Below are positions 1-11,662 of a DNA stretch of 64,000 nt, piece by piece. Every line of letters begins with the position of its first letter. The stretch's first letter is position 1. This DNA comes from Castor canadensis. Lineage: Eukaryota > Chordata > Mammalia > Rodentia > Castoridae. The stretch is taken from contig NC_133390.1 of NCBI RefSeq assembly GCF_047511655.1, forward strand, positions 127,339,583 to 127,403,582. Direction: 5' to 3'. Both the position numbers and the translations under genes were made by a program. The notes below the pieces were generated by a model, which was not told where the DNA came from, ran no database searches, and worked only from the letters and a program-made list of their open reading frames with translations.

Positions 1-1149
1 TCCCCTTCCTCCCCTTTAGGCTTTTGAGTGAGGCTGCACTGGAAGTTCCAGAGATAAAATTGGTCTGGTCTGGCTTCCTTCATTACCATTTTTGAGTACA
101 GTCCTGGAGCCAAGTCTTCAAGCAAGAATACATCCCAGAAGTGAAGAATTTTGATAGACTAATTCTACATTCGGGTGTAACCCCTTACAATTGCACTTTA
201 TGATACATCAGCACTACTGTTACTTCTTGGGGTGGGTGTTTTAATTTCCACTTAATAGATTTGTTTAGGGGGAGGGTTTTTTGTTTTGTTTTGTGTTGCT
301 GGGACTCTAACCCGGCGAGGGAACTAACACAGGGTATTGCAGGTGCTCCTCCAGTGATTTAAGCCTATCCCATCCCCACATTTGTTTAGGAGAAATCTTT
401 TCAGACATACCATCTTCTTTCATCATTCAGGACTATCTTTATCTTTCTCCTTCATAGTTGGAGATAATGTACACTACCTAGTGGCATAAGAATGTTTGCT
501 TTTCCTGATCATTTTTGGACTCCTCATATTAGGGCCAGGACCCACAGTTTCTGCCCCCATCCTGGCCAGGTCACAGATGAGCCTCATGCTGCAGTTATGT
601 TTGTATTGTCCTCCCCACTGAGGTCCTCTTTCTCTAGAAACCCAGATGTAGCCTTAGCTACTAAGTAGCTATCACCCAGTGGCATGTACTAATCTTAGCC
701 CCCTCCCATTGTCGTCTCCTTAGCCCTGCTTTAGACACTGGGCAGTAGTCTGGGATTGAATGCATGCCGTGGAGTGTAGTGCTTGCTTGCCTAGTGTATG
801 TTTTGGAACAATTCATTTTGCCTTCTATAAATGTGACTCTCAGCTTGGTGGTCACTCAGATGATGTTAAAAGCTTTCAATCCCTTCTACCTGTTAAGGGG
901 AGGATATAGTTATTTCCACAGGGGCCTCCCTCTGTCCAGGACCTCAGAGGTGACACAAAGGACTAAGCCTGGCAGAGAGTGCAAGGCAGAGGTAGGTAAG
1001 GCAGGTAGTCTGCCTTGTCCTTATGCAAAGGAACAGTCAGTGCCTTTTGCACTAGTCTCAGTCCTGTAGGAGTTCTCCTCATTTTTTCCCCCACTTTGGA
1101 ATAATTTGAGTGAATCTGTCTGGTTTTCTTTGTTGTCTTCTTTACTGTT

Positions 1150-1560
1150 AGTTTCTTAGGGATGTTGCAACAAAACATCACAACCTGGATTACATGGGAC
1201 AGTAGGACTTCATTCTTCAGGCTCTGGAGAATCTGAAATCAAAGTGCCAGCACTTTGGTATTCCCTTGGAGATCTGAGGAGATTGTTGCTTTCCTGATCA
1301 CGGCCTCTGGGAAATGCTGGCAACCCTTTGCATGCACCGCTGTCACTCACAGTTTCTGCCTCCATTTTCACATAGCCTTTTTCCTACATGTGTCTGTGTC
1401 ATCTTGTGACCTTCTGTGGACATGAGTCTTAGGACTCACCCTAATCTAGTGTGCACTTCTTTCAACTGATTAATTCTACAAAGATTGTATTTCCAAAGCT
1501 GCTTACGTTCTGAGGCCTCAGGTGCCACCTGGTTTTCGAGGTGCCAGTATTTAACCCAGT
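1150..1560. repeat. Ancient interspersed repeat, family not assigned
   Basis: The text resembles a common old mammalian repeat that I know by wording (a region about tissue 'gttctggag...gaaatcaaagtgcc' followed by a TC-rich middle and 'caccctaat'), but I cannot name the family. No coding potential is seen. It lies inside a TRIM71 intron. Confidence 0.4.
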
Positions 1561-2074
1561 AGTACTATCTAGTGCTGCTTTGGTAAATGTGCTATGGCCA
1601 AAGGCATGTGCAAATATAAAATGTATAGGTTGTTTCCATAGAACATTTGTGTTAAGTCACGGATGACTTTAGTATGATGGATTGTGTATTTAGTCTGCAC
1701 TCTGACGTATAGTGACCAATGGGACTGAGTTGTAAAGACAAGCAGAAGCAGTAAGAGCAGGTGCAGTTCACTCCAGCTCAAAAAGGAGGTGGCATCTAAA
1801 CTGTATTTCCAAATTGAGGCTGACTTGGGGGTCAGAGCAGAGGCAGAGGATAGCCCAGACCTCCCCAGCTGCGAGCTGCTCAGTGGGTCCCTAGGCCTTA
1901 CAGGGATTGGAACACAAAGTACACAAAGCACGCAGCCATTTGAGCCAAGGGAACTGGGCCACTGGGCTATGAGTGTAGCTTGTTCCATTCATCATCCAGA
2001 CCCAGACAGATGAAGGTGGTCAAAACTGTTGGAGTTAATGAGCTGGTAGAATATTGATAAAATTAGGATTGGTC

Positions 2075-2325
2075 ATACATTCTGTGATCCCACCCATATG
2101 AAATAGCCACAATAGACAAAGCTATAGAGTCAGTGGATTTAGCGGTTGCCATGAGGGGAAAGTGGAGGTTGCCTGCATACTAGGTATGGGGTTTTGTTTT
2201 GTGGTGATGGAAACATTCTGGAGCTGGATAGTGGTCATGACAGCACGGCACTGAACATACAAAATGTCACTGTGGTAAAATTCCTGTTGTGTGTATTTTG
2301 CCACAATTTATAAACAAAATGCAGA
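2075..2325 (+). mobile_element. L1 3' UTR fragment
   Basis: The segment carries the old L1M-type 3' UTR wording: a 'gatcccacccatatgaaat' start, 'ggttgccatgaggggaaag', and 'tgatggaaacattctggagctggatagtgg' spread through the piece. It is truncated and non-coding, in sense orientation, and sits in a TRIM71 intron. Confidence 0.65.
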
Positions 2326-3392
2326 GAGAGATGTGAATTGATCTAGGTATGTGATCCAACTTCCAGTGAGGCACAAGTGAGTGGGCTGAGCAGAAGCAAT
2401 GGCTGACTCCAGGTGTTTATCAGCTGAGAACTGCTGATAAGAGCTATAGTTTAATTTACGCCTGTTGCTGTGCTCAGCTCTTGCCTTGGATTTCCCTCGT
2501 ATTTACCAAGGTTGGAGAAGACTACATATCCAAGGCCTTAGAGGTGAATTTGATCCTAGGTCACCTGGCAGCTCAAAGGATGACTCACCGGTCTGATTTG
2601 CCCAGACTGATAGAGCCACATTTCAGGGACTCTTCAGTCCCCACTGATGCCCCAGCTGGTGTCAGGCTTCGTACCCTGGGCCCCCTTCTACTCAAAAGCC
2701 TGTAGTTCTGTCAGCAGTCTGCCAGCAGGCATATTCAAGTGTCTCAAATCCTTGTGGTTTTTTTAAGACATGTCATATAACATTAATGAAAACACAGGGC
2801 CTTCTGTCTGCATTAATTTTTTATGAACAATAATTAATCTGAGTAAACTGGCTGATTTTTCTCAGGCACAGAGTGTGGGTAGGAGTCTTTCCACAGTGTC
2901 TCAGGTAGGTCAGGTGATAGTCCCAGTGTGCACTTGGTATTGGGTTGGGCCAACTTAAGTGAAATTGCTTTTAATAAGAATACGAAGGAGTAGCCACTAG
3001 CCTGTTGTGCATCCTTATGGGAGGGACGTAACCTGCGGGGTTTTCTGTAGGCAGAAAGTAAGGCCAGAAAGTCTGGGAAAGCTTGTGCCCCAGAGTTGCA
3101 GGTTTCACATTTGATTCCCATTCCCAATGTTTGGTATCCAGCTATTCTGGCTTCTCTGTGTCACAGTTCTGACATGTCACAGACTGACATTCATGGTGTA
3201 GGTACCACTTCTGTTAGAGACAAATTCAGCTCTTGCCAACAACTCCTTCAGTTACATGCCCAGCCTCTCTTCAGGTGCCTGCTTTCTTTCTAGGATGCTG
3301 GGACAAAGTGGTCCTGGGGTAGCTTTGCATGTGTGATAGAATGAAGTAGGGAAAGCCCTTCAGTACCTCAAGGTTGTGTTTTGGTTTTCCAG

Positions 3393-3527
3393 CTGAGCAT
3401 CGAGCAGGCCCAGACGGTGGCAGAACAGGTGGAGATGAAGGCGAAGGTGGTACAGTCGGAGGTCAAGGCGGTGACTGCCAGGCATAAGAAGGCCCTGGAG
3501 GAGCGGGAGTGCGAGCTGCTGTGGAAG
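3393..3527 (+). CDS. TRIM71: TRIM71 penultimate coding exon (coiled-coil segment)
   Basis: This internal exon encodes 45 residues, from [12 protein letters not shown] to ECELLWK, with no stop and a heptad-like, charged helical pattern. It is part of the coiled coil that follows the B-boxes in TRIM proteins and drives self-association. The AG at 3391-3392 follows a pyrimidine tract, and the donor at 3528 reads GTAATG. The exon is 135 bp, phase 0 on both sides, and joins the last exon without a split codon. Counting back from an assumed human length of 868, it would be residues 341-385. TRIM71 is an E3 ubiquitin ligase and mRNA repressor of early embryo, stem and progenitor cells. The RING and B-boxes are outside the window. 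Confidence 0.95.
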
Positions 3528-5251
3528 GTAATGGGGACCATGAGCCGCTCACAAAGAAAAGGCAGGAAGGAGAACAGTCAAGTCTGTGTTAGGTGAGGCA
3601 GGCTAGTTAGAAGCGTTCTTGTTTTTGGTGTCCTGGCTGGCCACACTTCCTGCCCCTGTGGAAAGCTAGTTTTCCACGTAGGAGGGCAATGAATGTGTGC
3701 CCTTTCTTCCTGTTGAGCAGGAAAGGGTGCTGAGCACACTGGTGTGCTGTTTAGATAAAAATCAACTGGAAAGACCACTGCCCAACTCCAGTCAGCAGCT
3801 CAGCTTTTCTCACTGTGTATCCCCATGCAGGAAGTAGGAAAACTGTGTGTATACACTGGCCAGGACTCCACACCAGTTCTTTTACTCCAGTAACATTCTC
3901 TGAACATACACATACACAAATGACTGCATAACTGGTTAGAAAGGACACACTTACACACTTGTGGGCTTGTTTTGATCTCAGTATTACATGAACTGCTGAA
4001 AGTGACCCTCGCTCACTGCTGTACCCTAAAATGCTGTGAAGACTACATTGGGTTTGCATTGCATTTTCCATTTAGTTACCCTTAAGTCTACGGCCATAAC
4101 ACCCTGAATGCACCCGATCTCATCTAGTCACCCTTAAAACTCTGCTTTCTGACTTGTTAATAGGTATGGCTTGTATGGCTTACTTGCCTCCCAAGAAGAA
4201 GAGTCTGTGTGTGAGTAGGGGATTAGGCCAAGACTTAATTCAGTACATAGTTTTTGAGCACCTATGGATAGTCAGTTGTCCCCATGGGTCTGCCAGTGTG
4301 ATGCCACCCACAAATGTTAATTATAACTGGAGAGGCCTTTTCTTGCAACCTGAGAGCTTTTTTGTGAACTCTGCCACAAACCCGCTCTTCTGGATTTCCT
4401 GATGAAAAAGGCCTTTGTGTGTGCGGGCTTCCGGTACTCTCACCTTCACTACACACACTCCTGCTTGTGAGGCCGTCTTGCTGTCTCTCTCAGAACACCT
4501 GGAAGTCAAGTGTTCAGAAGTGTATTTGGAAGAAGAGACATTTCTTCTAAGTAAGATAAATGGCTTCTCCTTGCCCAGAACCTACTCTCAGGAGATAATT
4601 CTAAGAGTAGTTTGCTTGTTCTAGAACATCTCCATCTCAAAAAATACATTTTGGTTTGGATCTTTGGCCTTGTACTGAGAAAGAACACCCTGTCTTTTAA
4701 CTAGTGACAGATTTTTCTGTTCTTTCTGAGCAAGGCCTGCCTGTCTGTTTCTGTCTGGGTATGTCTGTGGTAGTTCGTTTTGTTTTCTTTCATTCCTTTG
4801 TGTTGGACTTTGAGCTCCATGAGTGTCCAGATGCAGTCCTAATTTAATTGGCCATGCATTCCCCTTTTATGTATCTGGAATCACCTCTTCTTTCTTGTGC
4901 CTTACACATTTCTATATACTTACCACTGGTGGTAATCAAAGGTGGTAGAGGTTTGGCCTGACTTGAGACCAAAGGTCAAAATTTCTGTTTTGTAAACCCA
5001 CCTACTCTGTACACATTTTGTGGTTTTCCACAAGGAACACATGAAAAAGCATGAAGGGGTTCAAAATCCCATCCATACCTCTCGAGGGAAAACCAGATGA
5101 AAATACAGCCCTTAGAACAGTGGGTCCTTATTCTGAACTAGACTTTCATTTAGATTGGTAGAGGACTCAGAAGTTATCCTCTACAGACAGTGTAAACTAC
5201 TTGAGTAATGTTATCCCTCACCAGGAATAAATTAGAGTTAGGGTACTTTAA

Positions 5252-5253
<2 letters not shown>

Positions 5254-5298
<45 letters not shown>
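5254..5298. repeat. (TG)n microsatellite
   Basis: About 20 uninterrupted TG units follow a short imperfect lead-in. It lies in the last TRIM71 intron. Alternating purine-pyrimidine tracts of this kind are length-variable between individuals. Confidence 0.95.
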
Positions 5299-5300
<2 letters not shown>

Positions 5301-5800
5301 GAGAGAAACAAATTTCATATCTTGGACAAAATACTGTATTTCTGAATAGTTCAGGTTGAGAACTAAAGAAGCAGGAGTATTTTTTTAGGTTAAGATCTGT
5401 GTTCTCATATTAAGTCATCTTGTGGGGGGGCTTCAACTGATCCCTATACCTTAAAACTAAATAAAGGACAGTGGGAAAAGTGTTTTTGAAATCTTGAATT
5501 CTTCATCAAATCCCCTATCCTACTCCTGAGTATGAGAGACATAAAATGGTCTGAATTTCAGGAATCCCTCAGGATTCTGGTGTGGCTGCAGTCATAATTC
5601 AGTGTGCTGGTAGACACAGTCCTTGCATCCTGTTGAACTACCTCTGTACACCTTCACAGCTACCTCTTGCCAGAACCATCCCAGGGTGATCTGATCTCCA
5701 CTTCTTTATTTTTCTTCCTGCAAGACATGCTCCACAAAGTCAGTCATCATACAACATAAATGTGTTTACATCAGTCTCCTACTTAAAACTGTGACCCATT

Positions 5801-6092
5801 TAAGGAGCAGTGGCTCACACCTGTAATAATAAGTACTTGGGAGGCAGAGATTGTTCTCCAAGGCCAGCCCAGGCAAGTTCATGAGACCACATCTCAATGG
5901 ATAAAAAGCTAGGCATGGTGGCGCATGCCTGTCGTTCCAGGTAAGAAGGATGCCTAAGTAGGAGGATCGGTGTCCTTTAGCTCATCCTGAAAAATACTGA
6001 AGCAAAAAGGCCTGGGAGCTTGGCTCAAGTGATAGAGCACTTGCCTAACCAAGCACAAGGGCTTCAGTTCAAACCACTACCCCCAATATTTT
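5801..6092 (+). mobile_element. Dimeric B1-like/ID-like SINE
   Basis: The left half has a 7SL/B1-type body ('agtggctcacacctgtaat...'), a second B1-like monomer follows ('aggcatggtggcgcatgcctg'), and the right half is tRNA-derived with 'ggctcaagtgatagagcac' and a B-box-like 'cagttcaaacc'. It is diverged, so not a recent insertion. Confidence 0.8.
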
Positions 6093-6578
6093 TGATGCAC
6101 AGGCAGTTGAAGCTGTAGAGGTGGAACTGCTGGTAGGTACTGCAAGTCCTATCTATGTGATTTGAGAGTCAATTTAAATGTGGAGATATAGCCTTTTTTG
6201 GTTTCTTTGTACGAGGACATTTTCTTACATAGCTACAGGATGATTGTAAAAATCACAAAGTTAATCTTGATAGCACAGCAACATCTAATCCTCAGTCTGG
6301 TCAAGCATCAAGAATTTTCTTAACAGTGTTGCTCATAGCTGTTTTTCTTCCGGTCCAAGATCACTCATTGCATTTTATTACTGTGTCTCTAGTAGCCTTC
6401 TTCTGGAATAGGTCCTTGGCCATTTTGTGGGGTGGGGTAATCCTTTTTAAGTTTCAAGTTTTTTCCACATGTGCACACCAGGACTTTCGTGACCATCCCC
6501 TCCGTATCTCAGTATGGGTTTCCTTACACTTGGTTCTAAACCTGCATCCCCTTCCCTTCCTCTCACCTTTTCCTTCAG

Positions 6579-8030
6579 GTAGAAAAGATCCGCCAGGTGA
6601 AGGCCAAGTCTCTGTATCTGCAGGTGGAGAAGCTGCGGCAAAATCTCAACAAGCTGGAGAGCACCATCAGTGCTGTTCAGCAGGTGCTGGAGGAGGGTAG
6701 AGCCCTGGATATACTGCTGGCCAGAGACCGCATGCTGGCCCAGGTCCAGGAGCTGAAGACCGTGCGGAGCCTCCTGCAGCCCCAGGAAGATGATCGGGTC
6801 ATGTTCACACCCCCTGACCAGGCACTGTACCTCGCCATCAAGTCCTTTGGCTTCGTCAGCAGTGGGGCTTTTGCACCACTCACTAAGGCCACTGGTGATG
6901 GCCTCAAACGGGCTCTCCAGGGTAAGGTAGCCTCCTTCACGGTCATTGGCTATGACCATGATGGGGAACCTCGCCTCTCGGGAGGTGACCTAATGTCAGC
7001 TGTGGTCCTGGGTCCCGATGGCAACCTGTTTGGTGCAGAAGTGAGTGATCAGCAGAACGGGACTTACGTGGTGAGCTACCGGCCCCAGCTGGAGGGTGAG
7101 CACCTGGTGTCGGTGACCCTGTGCAACCAGCATATCGAGAACAGCCCCTTTAAAGTGGTGGTCAAGTCTGGCCGCAGCTACGTGGGCATCGGGCTCCCGG
7201 GCCTGAGCTTTGGTAGTGAGGGTGACAGTGACGGCAAGCTCTGCCGCCCTTGGGGCGTGAGTGTAGACAAGGAAGGCTACATCATTGTGGCCGACCGTAG
7301 CAATAACCGCATCCAGGTGTTCAAGCCCTGTGGCTCCTTCCACCACAAATTTGGCACTCTGGGCTCCCGGCCTGGGCAGTTTGACCGACCAGCTGGGGTA
7401 GCCTGTGATGCCTCACGAAGGATCGTGGTGGCTGACAAGGACAATCATCGCATCCAGATCTTCACCTTTGAGGGTCAGTTCCTCCTCAAGTTTGGTGAGA
7501 AGGGAACCAAAAACGGGCAGTTCAACTACCCTTGGGATGTTGCAGTGAATTCTGAGGGGAAGATCCTGGTCTCGGACACTCGGAACCACCGCATCCAGCT
7601 GTTTGGGCCTGATGGGGTATTCCTGAATAAGTACGGCTTCGAGGGGGCTCTCTGGAAGCACTTTGACTCCCCACGGGGCGTGGCCTTTAACCACGAGGGT
7701 CACTTGGTGGTCACCGACTTCAACAACCACCGGCTCCTGGTCATCCACCCCGACTGCCAGTCTGCACGCTTCCTGGGCTCAGAAGGCACCGGCAATGGGC
7801 AGTTTCTGCGCCCACAGGGTGTGGCTGTGGACCAGGAAGGGCGCATCATTGTGGCTGATTCCAGAAACCACAGGGTGCAGATGTTTGAGGCCAATGGCAG
7901 CTTCCTGTGCAAGTTTGGTGCTCAGGGCAGTGGCTTTGGGCAGATGGACCGCCCTTCTGGCATTGCAGTCACTCCCGATGGCATGATTGTCGTGGTGGAC
8001 TTTGGCAACAATCGAATCCTCATCTTCTAA
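6579..8030 (+). CDS. TRIM71: TRIM71 last coding exon: filamin-like domain and six NHL repeats
   Basis: The exon starts in frame at 6579 ([10 protein letters not shown]) and ends at TAA 8028-8030, giving 483 residues. Residues 1-70 finish the coiled coil. Residues about 75-200 form a filamin/ABP-type immunoglobulin domain ending in [12 protein letters not shown]. From about residue 205 to the end are six NHL repeats, each with a G-V-A-V/VAD-N-R-I-Q-F pattern, which close a six-bladed propeller that binds RNA hairpins in target mRNAs. If the full protein is 868 residues as in human, codons 7245-7247 and 7809-7811 are Arg608 and Arg796; I recall both as sites of congenital hydrocephalus mutations, and both are intact. 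The reading frame has no break. I could not check the catalytic RING, which lies upstream of the window. Confidence 0.98.
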   Translation, partial: VEKIRQVKAKSLYLQVEKLRQNLNKLESTISAVQQVLEEGRALDILLARDRMLAQVQELKTVRSLLQPQEDDRVMFTPPDQALYLAIKSFGFVSSGAFAPLTKATGDGLKRALQGKVASFTVIGYDHDGEPRLSGGDLMSAVVLGPDGNLFGAEVSDQQNGTYVVSYRPQLEGEHLVSVTLCNQHIENSPFKVVVKSGRSYVGIGLPGLSFGSEGDSDGKLCRPWGVSVDKEGYIIVADRSNNRIQVFKPCGSFHHKFGTLGSRPGQFDRPAGVACDASRRIVVADKDNHRIQIFTFEGQFLLKFGEKGTKNGQFNYPWDVAVNSEGKILVSDTRNHRIQLFGPDGVFLNKYGFEGALWKHFDSPRGVAFNHEGHLVVTDFNNHRLLVIHPDCQSARFLGSEGTGNGQFLRPQGVAVDQEGRIIVADSRNHRVQMFEANGSFLCKFGAQGSGFGQMDRPSGIAVTPDGMIVVVDFGNNRILIF

Positions 8031-8107
8031 TAGCATCGTCTGGGTTTCTGTGTTTGGGGTGTGCGTGTGTATGTCTCTCCCTTTTTGAATTTCAAAGAAG
8101 AAGCAGT

Positions 8108-8115
8108 CTCAGGGA
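8108..8115 (+). promoter_or_regulatory. TRIM71: miR-125 8-mer seed match in TRIM71 3' UTR
   Basis: The text CTCAGGGA is a full 8-mer complement to the miR-125 seed plus the A opposite position 1. It lies 78 bases after the TRIM71 stop codon, just ahead of two let-7 sites. lin-41/TRIM71 repression by let-7 and the lin-4/miR-125 family is established. Confidence 0.75.
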
Positions 8116-8178
8116 AATTTCTTTTTCTTTTTTTCTTTTTTTTAAAGAGAACAAGAAAAGTACAACATTGCTTGCATC

Positions 8179-8186
8179 CTACCTCA
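8179..8186 (+). promoter_or_regulatory. TRIM71: let-7 8-mer seed match, proximal site 1
   Basis: CTACCTCA is a full let-7 8-mer site, about 150 bases into the 3' UTR. Together with the site at 8259 it resembles the paired let-7 complementary sites of lin-41 mRNAs. Confidence 0.85.
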
Positions 8187-8258
8187 TCTTTATTTTTTTA
8201 CAGATGAATGTACTAACCTCTTGTGCAGGGATTGAGCCTGTGAAGTGATGATTCCTAT

Positions 8259-8266
8259 CTACCTCA
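8259..8266 (+). promoter_or_regulatory. TRIM71: let-7 8-mer seed match, proximal site 2
   Basis: A second CTACCTCA lies 80 bases after the first, start to start. The pair is the likely main control point for silencing TRIM71 as let-7 rises during differentiation. Confidence 0.85.
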
Positions 8267-9138
8267 TAAATCTCCGCGTTTCCTTCTCCGCCAGGCCCTC
8301 TTCTCTCTGTGGAGATAGCGTTCCCTCTTGCCCGCATGGGTGTGATATGCACAAGCCCCACCTCTTCAGCTGTGAGGGCCCTGGAAGTGTGGGGTGGGTG
8401 CATTCTATAGCTTGAGCCAAGGAAACACAGACACTACTAAGTAAGAAAACAAAACCAGTTGGGGGTGGGGGTGTGACTGTAATATGTGGAAAAGTAGGAT
8501 TTGAAGTTCATAATTGTAGAGTATTTGTGTTCTTAAGAATACTGTGTTTATTTGGGGTTAGATTGTGTTGTGTGGTTTGATCTTTTTTGGAAAATGGTCT
8601 CTTTAAAATGCTGCAACAGAGTGCTTTCCTCTGTCCTCCTTGTATTCCCCCAGTATGTCTCACATCCTCTTCATCTCCTTTCTTATCCCTAGGAGGCATG
8701 GTGATGGCTTGCTAGCCAAGAAAAGCAGACCATTCGTACTTTCGGGTGTCTAATCTTCCTTTTAAGGGAGGGTGTGTGTGTTTCAAAGCTATCTTGCACC
8801 CAAGTCGTAGAACTGGGAAAGGCACACTACATCCCAAGCAATCTTTTCTTTCTACACTTTGGTTTCTAAGAAATAGATGTAGCTCAGGATTCTTGATTAC
8901 AAGTATTTTCAAGTGTTCTTACCTTGTTGGATATTAAGAGTTAAGTGGAAGGAAGAAGAAACCAATCTCTTTCTCAGATGTGGACTGAGGGAAGCAAGCG
9001 GAGGGCAGCACTCACTAAGCAAGGCACCCCCAAACTAGGGGCTCTTCAGGAGGGGCAGGGGCAAGACCTGACCCCAGAGTGAATGTTGTTCCACAATGCT
9101 AGGTGTTTCTTTTTCTAAGACGAGTAAGTAGACAAAGG

Positions 9139-9144
9139 AATAAA
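9139..9144 (+). terminator. TRIM71: Possible early polyadenylation signal
   Basis: AATAAA occurs about 1.1 kb into the 3' UTR, followed by T-rich text. Use of it would leave the proximal miR-125 and let-7 sites in the mRNA but drop the distal let-7 cluster. Whether it is used cannot be told from sequence. Confidence 0.35.
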
Positions 9145-11554
9145 CTTTTATTTTAAAAGCACAATTTTTTTCCTGCTTGGAAGTTCAGGGAAGTGGAGTG
9201 TTTGATCCTCACACTAATAGGAGCACCCTGTTTCCACATCCTGTACTCGGTTGCTTTTACAGGACCCTTGCACCTGAGTTACACTAAAGAAAGGACTTCA
9301 TGGTTAATATGGGAACCCCCCCCCCCAGCCTTTGAATGTAACGGATTTATAAACCAAATCACCCCAACTTTAAATGTTGGACATAACCTTTTCTTAATCT
9401 TGTTACTTGGTACCAAAGAATGAAAACTTACAAGCTAGACTCCCACTGCAGAATTGGGGGGAGGCATCTGTGTCACTTTATAAGATTGTCTTTTTTTTTT
9501 TTTTTTTTTGTAAGCTGTACTTTGCTTCAAACTTTGTGCTTCTAGGCATTTTCTATCTTAGAATCCTAATGGGTCTGTTACTATGCTGGAATAACAATCC
9601 TCAGGAGAAAAACCCTTCCTATAGCAGTTTGAACAGCCCTGTTTCTTCCCATTGCTTTAATTCTAGGGTTTCTGAGTGACCAACGTGGTGGGGGTGGGGA
9701 TGACTCATCTCACAGGGGGGAATGGCACACAATCAAAGATCCCAAAACTGAAACAATGATTCAAACTGCTGCCTCTCACCTGCCCTGTTCCCGGGTTGGG
9801 AAGTATTAAAAACTCTTGTTTGTAGCAAGCGCCTTTTCTTTTAGAGTCTTTTCCCAGTTCCTATTCACTTACCTTTTATTTTGCCCTAAAATTCTTTGGC
9901 TGATAAAAAGAGTGGAGTAACACCCCATCCCAACTGTCCAACAAATCATCCTTTAAACACCAAAGACAACTGGTTTTAAGTGCTTAAAGATTTTGTTTTG
10001 TTTTAAATTGAAGAAATGGATCTTGATAAAAATGTTCTCAGAATCATAGGTTTAATTGTGGCTGAGTTAGTCACTGCTGTTTTGTTTCATTTTTTATACT
10101 ATCTTAATTTCCATGATCATCTTAGCCCTCTTTCCAACTTCCCCTATATGTGGGGAAATTCTGACTGGTGAATGAGAAACTTTCTTGGTGAATGGCAGTA
10201 GATAAAAATGATTATTTAACATTTTACTGTGGATTTGGTTGTACAGCCAGGGTTCCCATTCCATGGTTGAAATTACCAGGTCTTGATTAATAGACAACCA
10301 GTATATAGGCTTAGAGCAATTGCAGGTGCAAGATACTGCCTCTGTATTCTCAGAGTTGTGGCCCAGAATGGCACATGACTGCATCTAGAAACATGGTCAC
10401 ATTTGGGAAACTTGTTTTTAAAACAAGTAGCCATTTGTTACTGCCCAAGATTGACTCCTGGCCCATCGAGAGTGTTTATTGTATGATGTGGGATATTCCA
10501 AATCAAAGCAAGATGATAAACGCCAAAGTTGGTACACTCTGGTGTGAGGCTACCTGCATATCTCCTGCTTATTTTAGGCAGGTAAGTAGGAATTGGGTCA
10601 AAGAGGAGAGTCTTCAACATGGTGAAAAAGATAAGGTCCTGGGTGCGGAGATCAGTATGTTTGTAGGGAGTGAATGGCCATTAGATGACAGTCCCCTTGT
10701 AGCTCTGATTTAGTCAGGCAGCAGGGATGTTAGGAGGTGCCCATTGGTATTAGATTGTAGATTTGAATATTGAGATGTTCAAAGGAAATCTTATCCCATA
10801 GGTATGAACACTTGGTTGACACCTAGTTTTCAAAAGTAATCTGTTGAAAAAATACTCACTTCACTGTAAATTTGTTCACGGAAAAGCAATCCTGTCTCAG
10901 AACCTGTGCTGTGTCGTGGCGAGCAGGAGACCCTCGAGTTGGCTGGGGCCCAGCGGCCTGGGCTCTACCCCAAGTGCACTAACTTCTCAATCAATGCCCT
11001 TTTTAAGTCTAACTTATTTGGGGAAATATGTAAGGGTACCATAAACAGAATCTAAGTTATGTGTTGGGCCAAAGAAGTTGCCAGAATTGAAGGCACTTTG
11101 TGGTGGAGTTACAAGATCAGCTGGCTCAGTCTATTTTACTCTAGTTAAGCCAAAGCTTAATTATTTGAGGAGGGAAGTCTTAGCTCGAGCAGCAGAACAC
11201 TTTTTGTTTATGTGTTGTCTTCCTGTTTGGAAAATTCTAGAATTGCTGTGTTCTGGTAGATAGTGAAAGAGATGCCAAAGTTTTAGGCTTGTTTTTCTGT
11301 TTGTTTTGTTTGTTTGTTTTGTTTTTTGTTTTTTAAATCCAGTGGTGCCAAAAAGTATTTAGGGTATTTATTTAGAACATCATTCTTACTGAGTTTCCAA
11401 CAGTCTGGGGCTGTATAAAAGTGGAACTCTTATCCTTATGCATGATGATTGCATAGGGTTGGGTCCCCTGAGGCTCTGAGGCTTTCTCTGGCTACCTGTG
11501 GGCCAGGGGCACAGGACACAGCGCTCCCCATCACACTGATTGCTTGTTTGGTCT

Positions 11555-11562
11555 CTACCTCA
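11555..11562 (+). promoter_or_regulatory. TRIM71: let-7 8-mer seed match, distal site 1
   Basis: CTACCTCA, 3.5 kb into the 3' UTR, is the first of two 8-mers spaced 27 bases start to start. Confidence 0.75.
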
Positions 11563-11581
11563 CTTTTGGTGAAAGTCTTAT

Positions 11582-11589
11582 CTACCTCA
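11582..11589 (+). promoter_or_regulatory. TRIM71: let-7 8-mer seed match, distal site 2
   Basis: CTACCTCA, the second of the close distal pair. A 7-mer form (CTACCTC) follows at 11656-11662. Confidence 0.75.
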
Positions 11590-11655
11590 TGTTAGCATCT
11601 GATGGGTCTTGAAAAGAATAGTATTAATCCAGTGGGAGTAGGCAGAAGTGGGAAG

Positions 11656-11662
11656 CTACCTC
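11656..11662 (+). promoter_or_regulatory. TRIM71: let-7 7-mer seed match
   Basis: CTACCTC followed by T, so a 7-mer-m8 site. Further 7-mers lie at 12236-12242 (CTACCTC) and 12341-12347 (TACCTCA). Single 7-mers can occur by chance, so these count for less than the 8-mer pairs. Confidence 0.5.

Larger units (their letters stand above)
1..3392 (+). other. TRIM71: TRIM71 intron upstream of the penultimate coding exon (partial)
   Basis: This stretch ends in a pyrimidine-rich tract and an AG at 3391-3392, followed by TRIM71 coding sequence. No open frame in it resembles the RING, B-box or coiled-coil parts of TRIM71, so those exons lie to the left of the window. It holds a degenerate ID-like remnant near 296-352, an old interspersed repeat at about 1150-1560 and an L1 3' UTR piece at about 2075-2325. 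I see nothing else in it. Confidence 0.8.
3528..6578 (+). other. TRIM71: TRIM71 last intron
   Basis: This 3,051 bp intron begins GTAATG and ends in a CT-rich tract plus CAG at 6576-6578. It holds a long TG microsatellite (about 5254-5298) and one dimeric SINE (about 5801-6092). The rest is plain AT-rich intron sequence with no coding or RNA-gene signal I can support. Confidence 0.93.

Noticed and set aside
6447-6959. 170-residue - strand frame over TRIM71
   Set aside because: It is the shadow of the TRIM71 coding strand. The + frame carries clear conserved domains.
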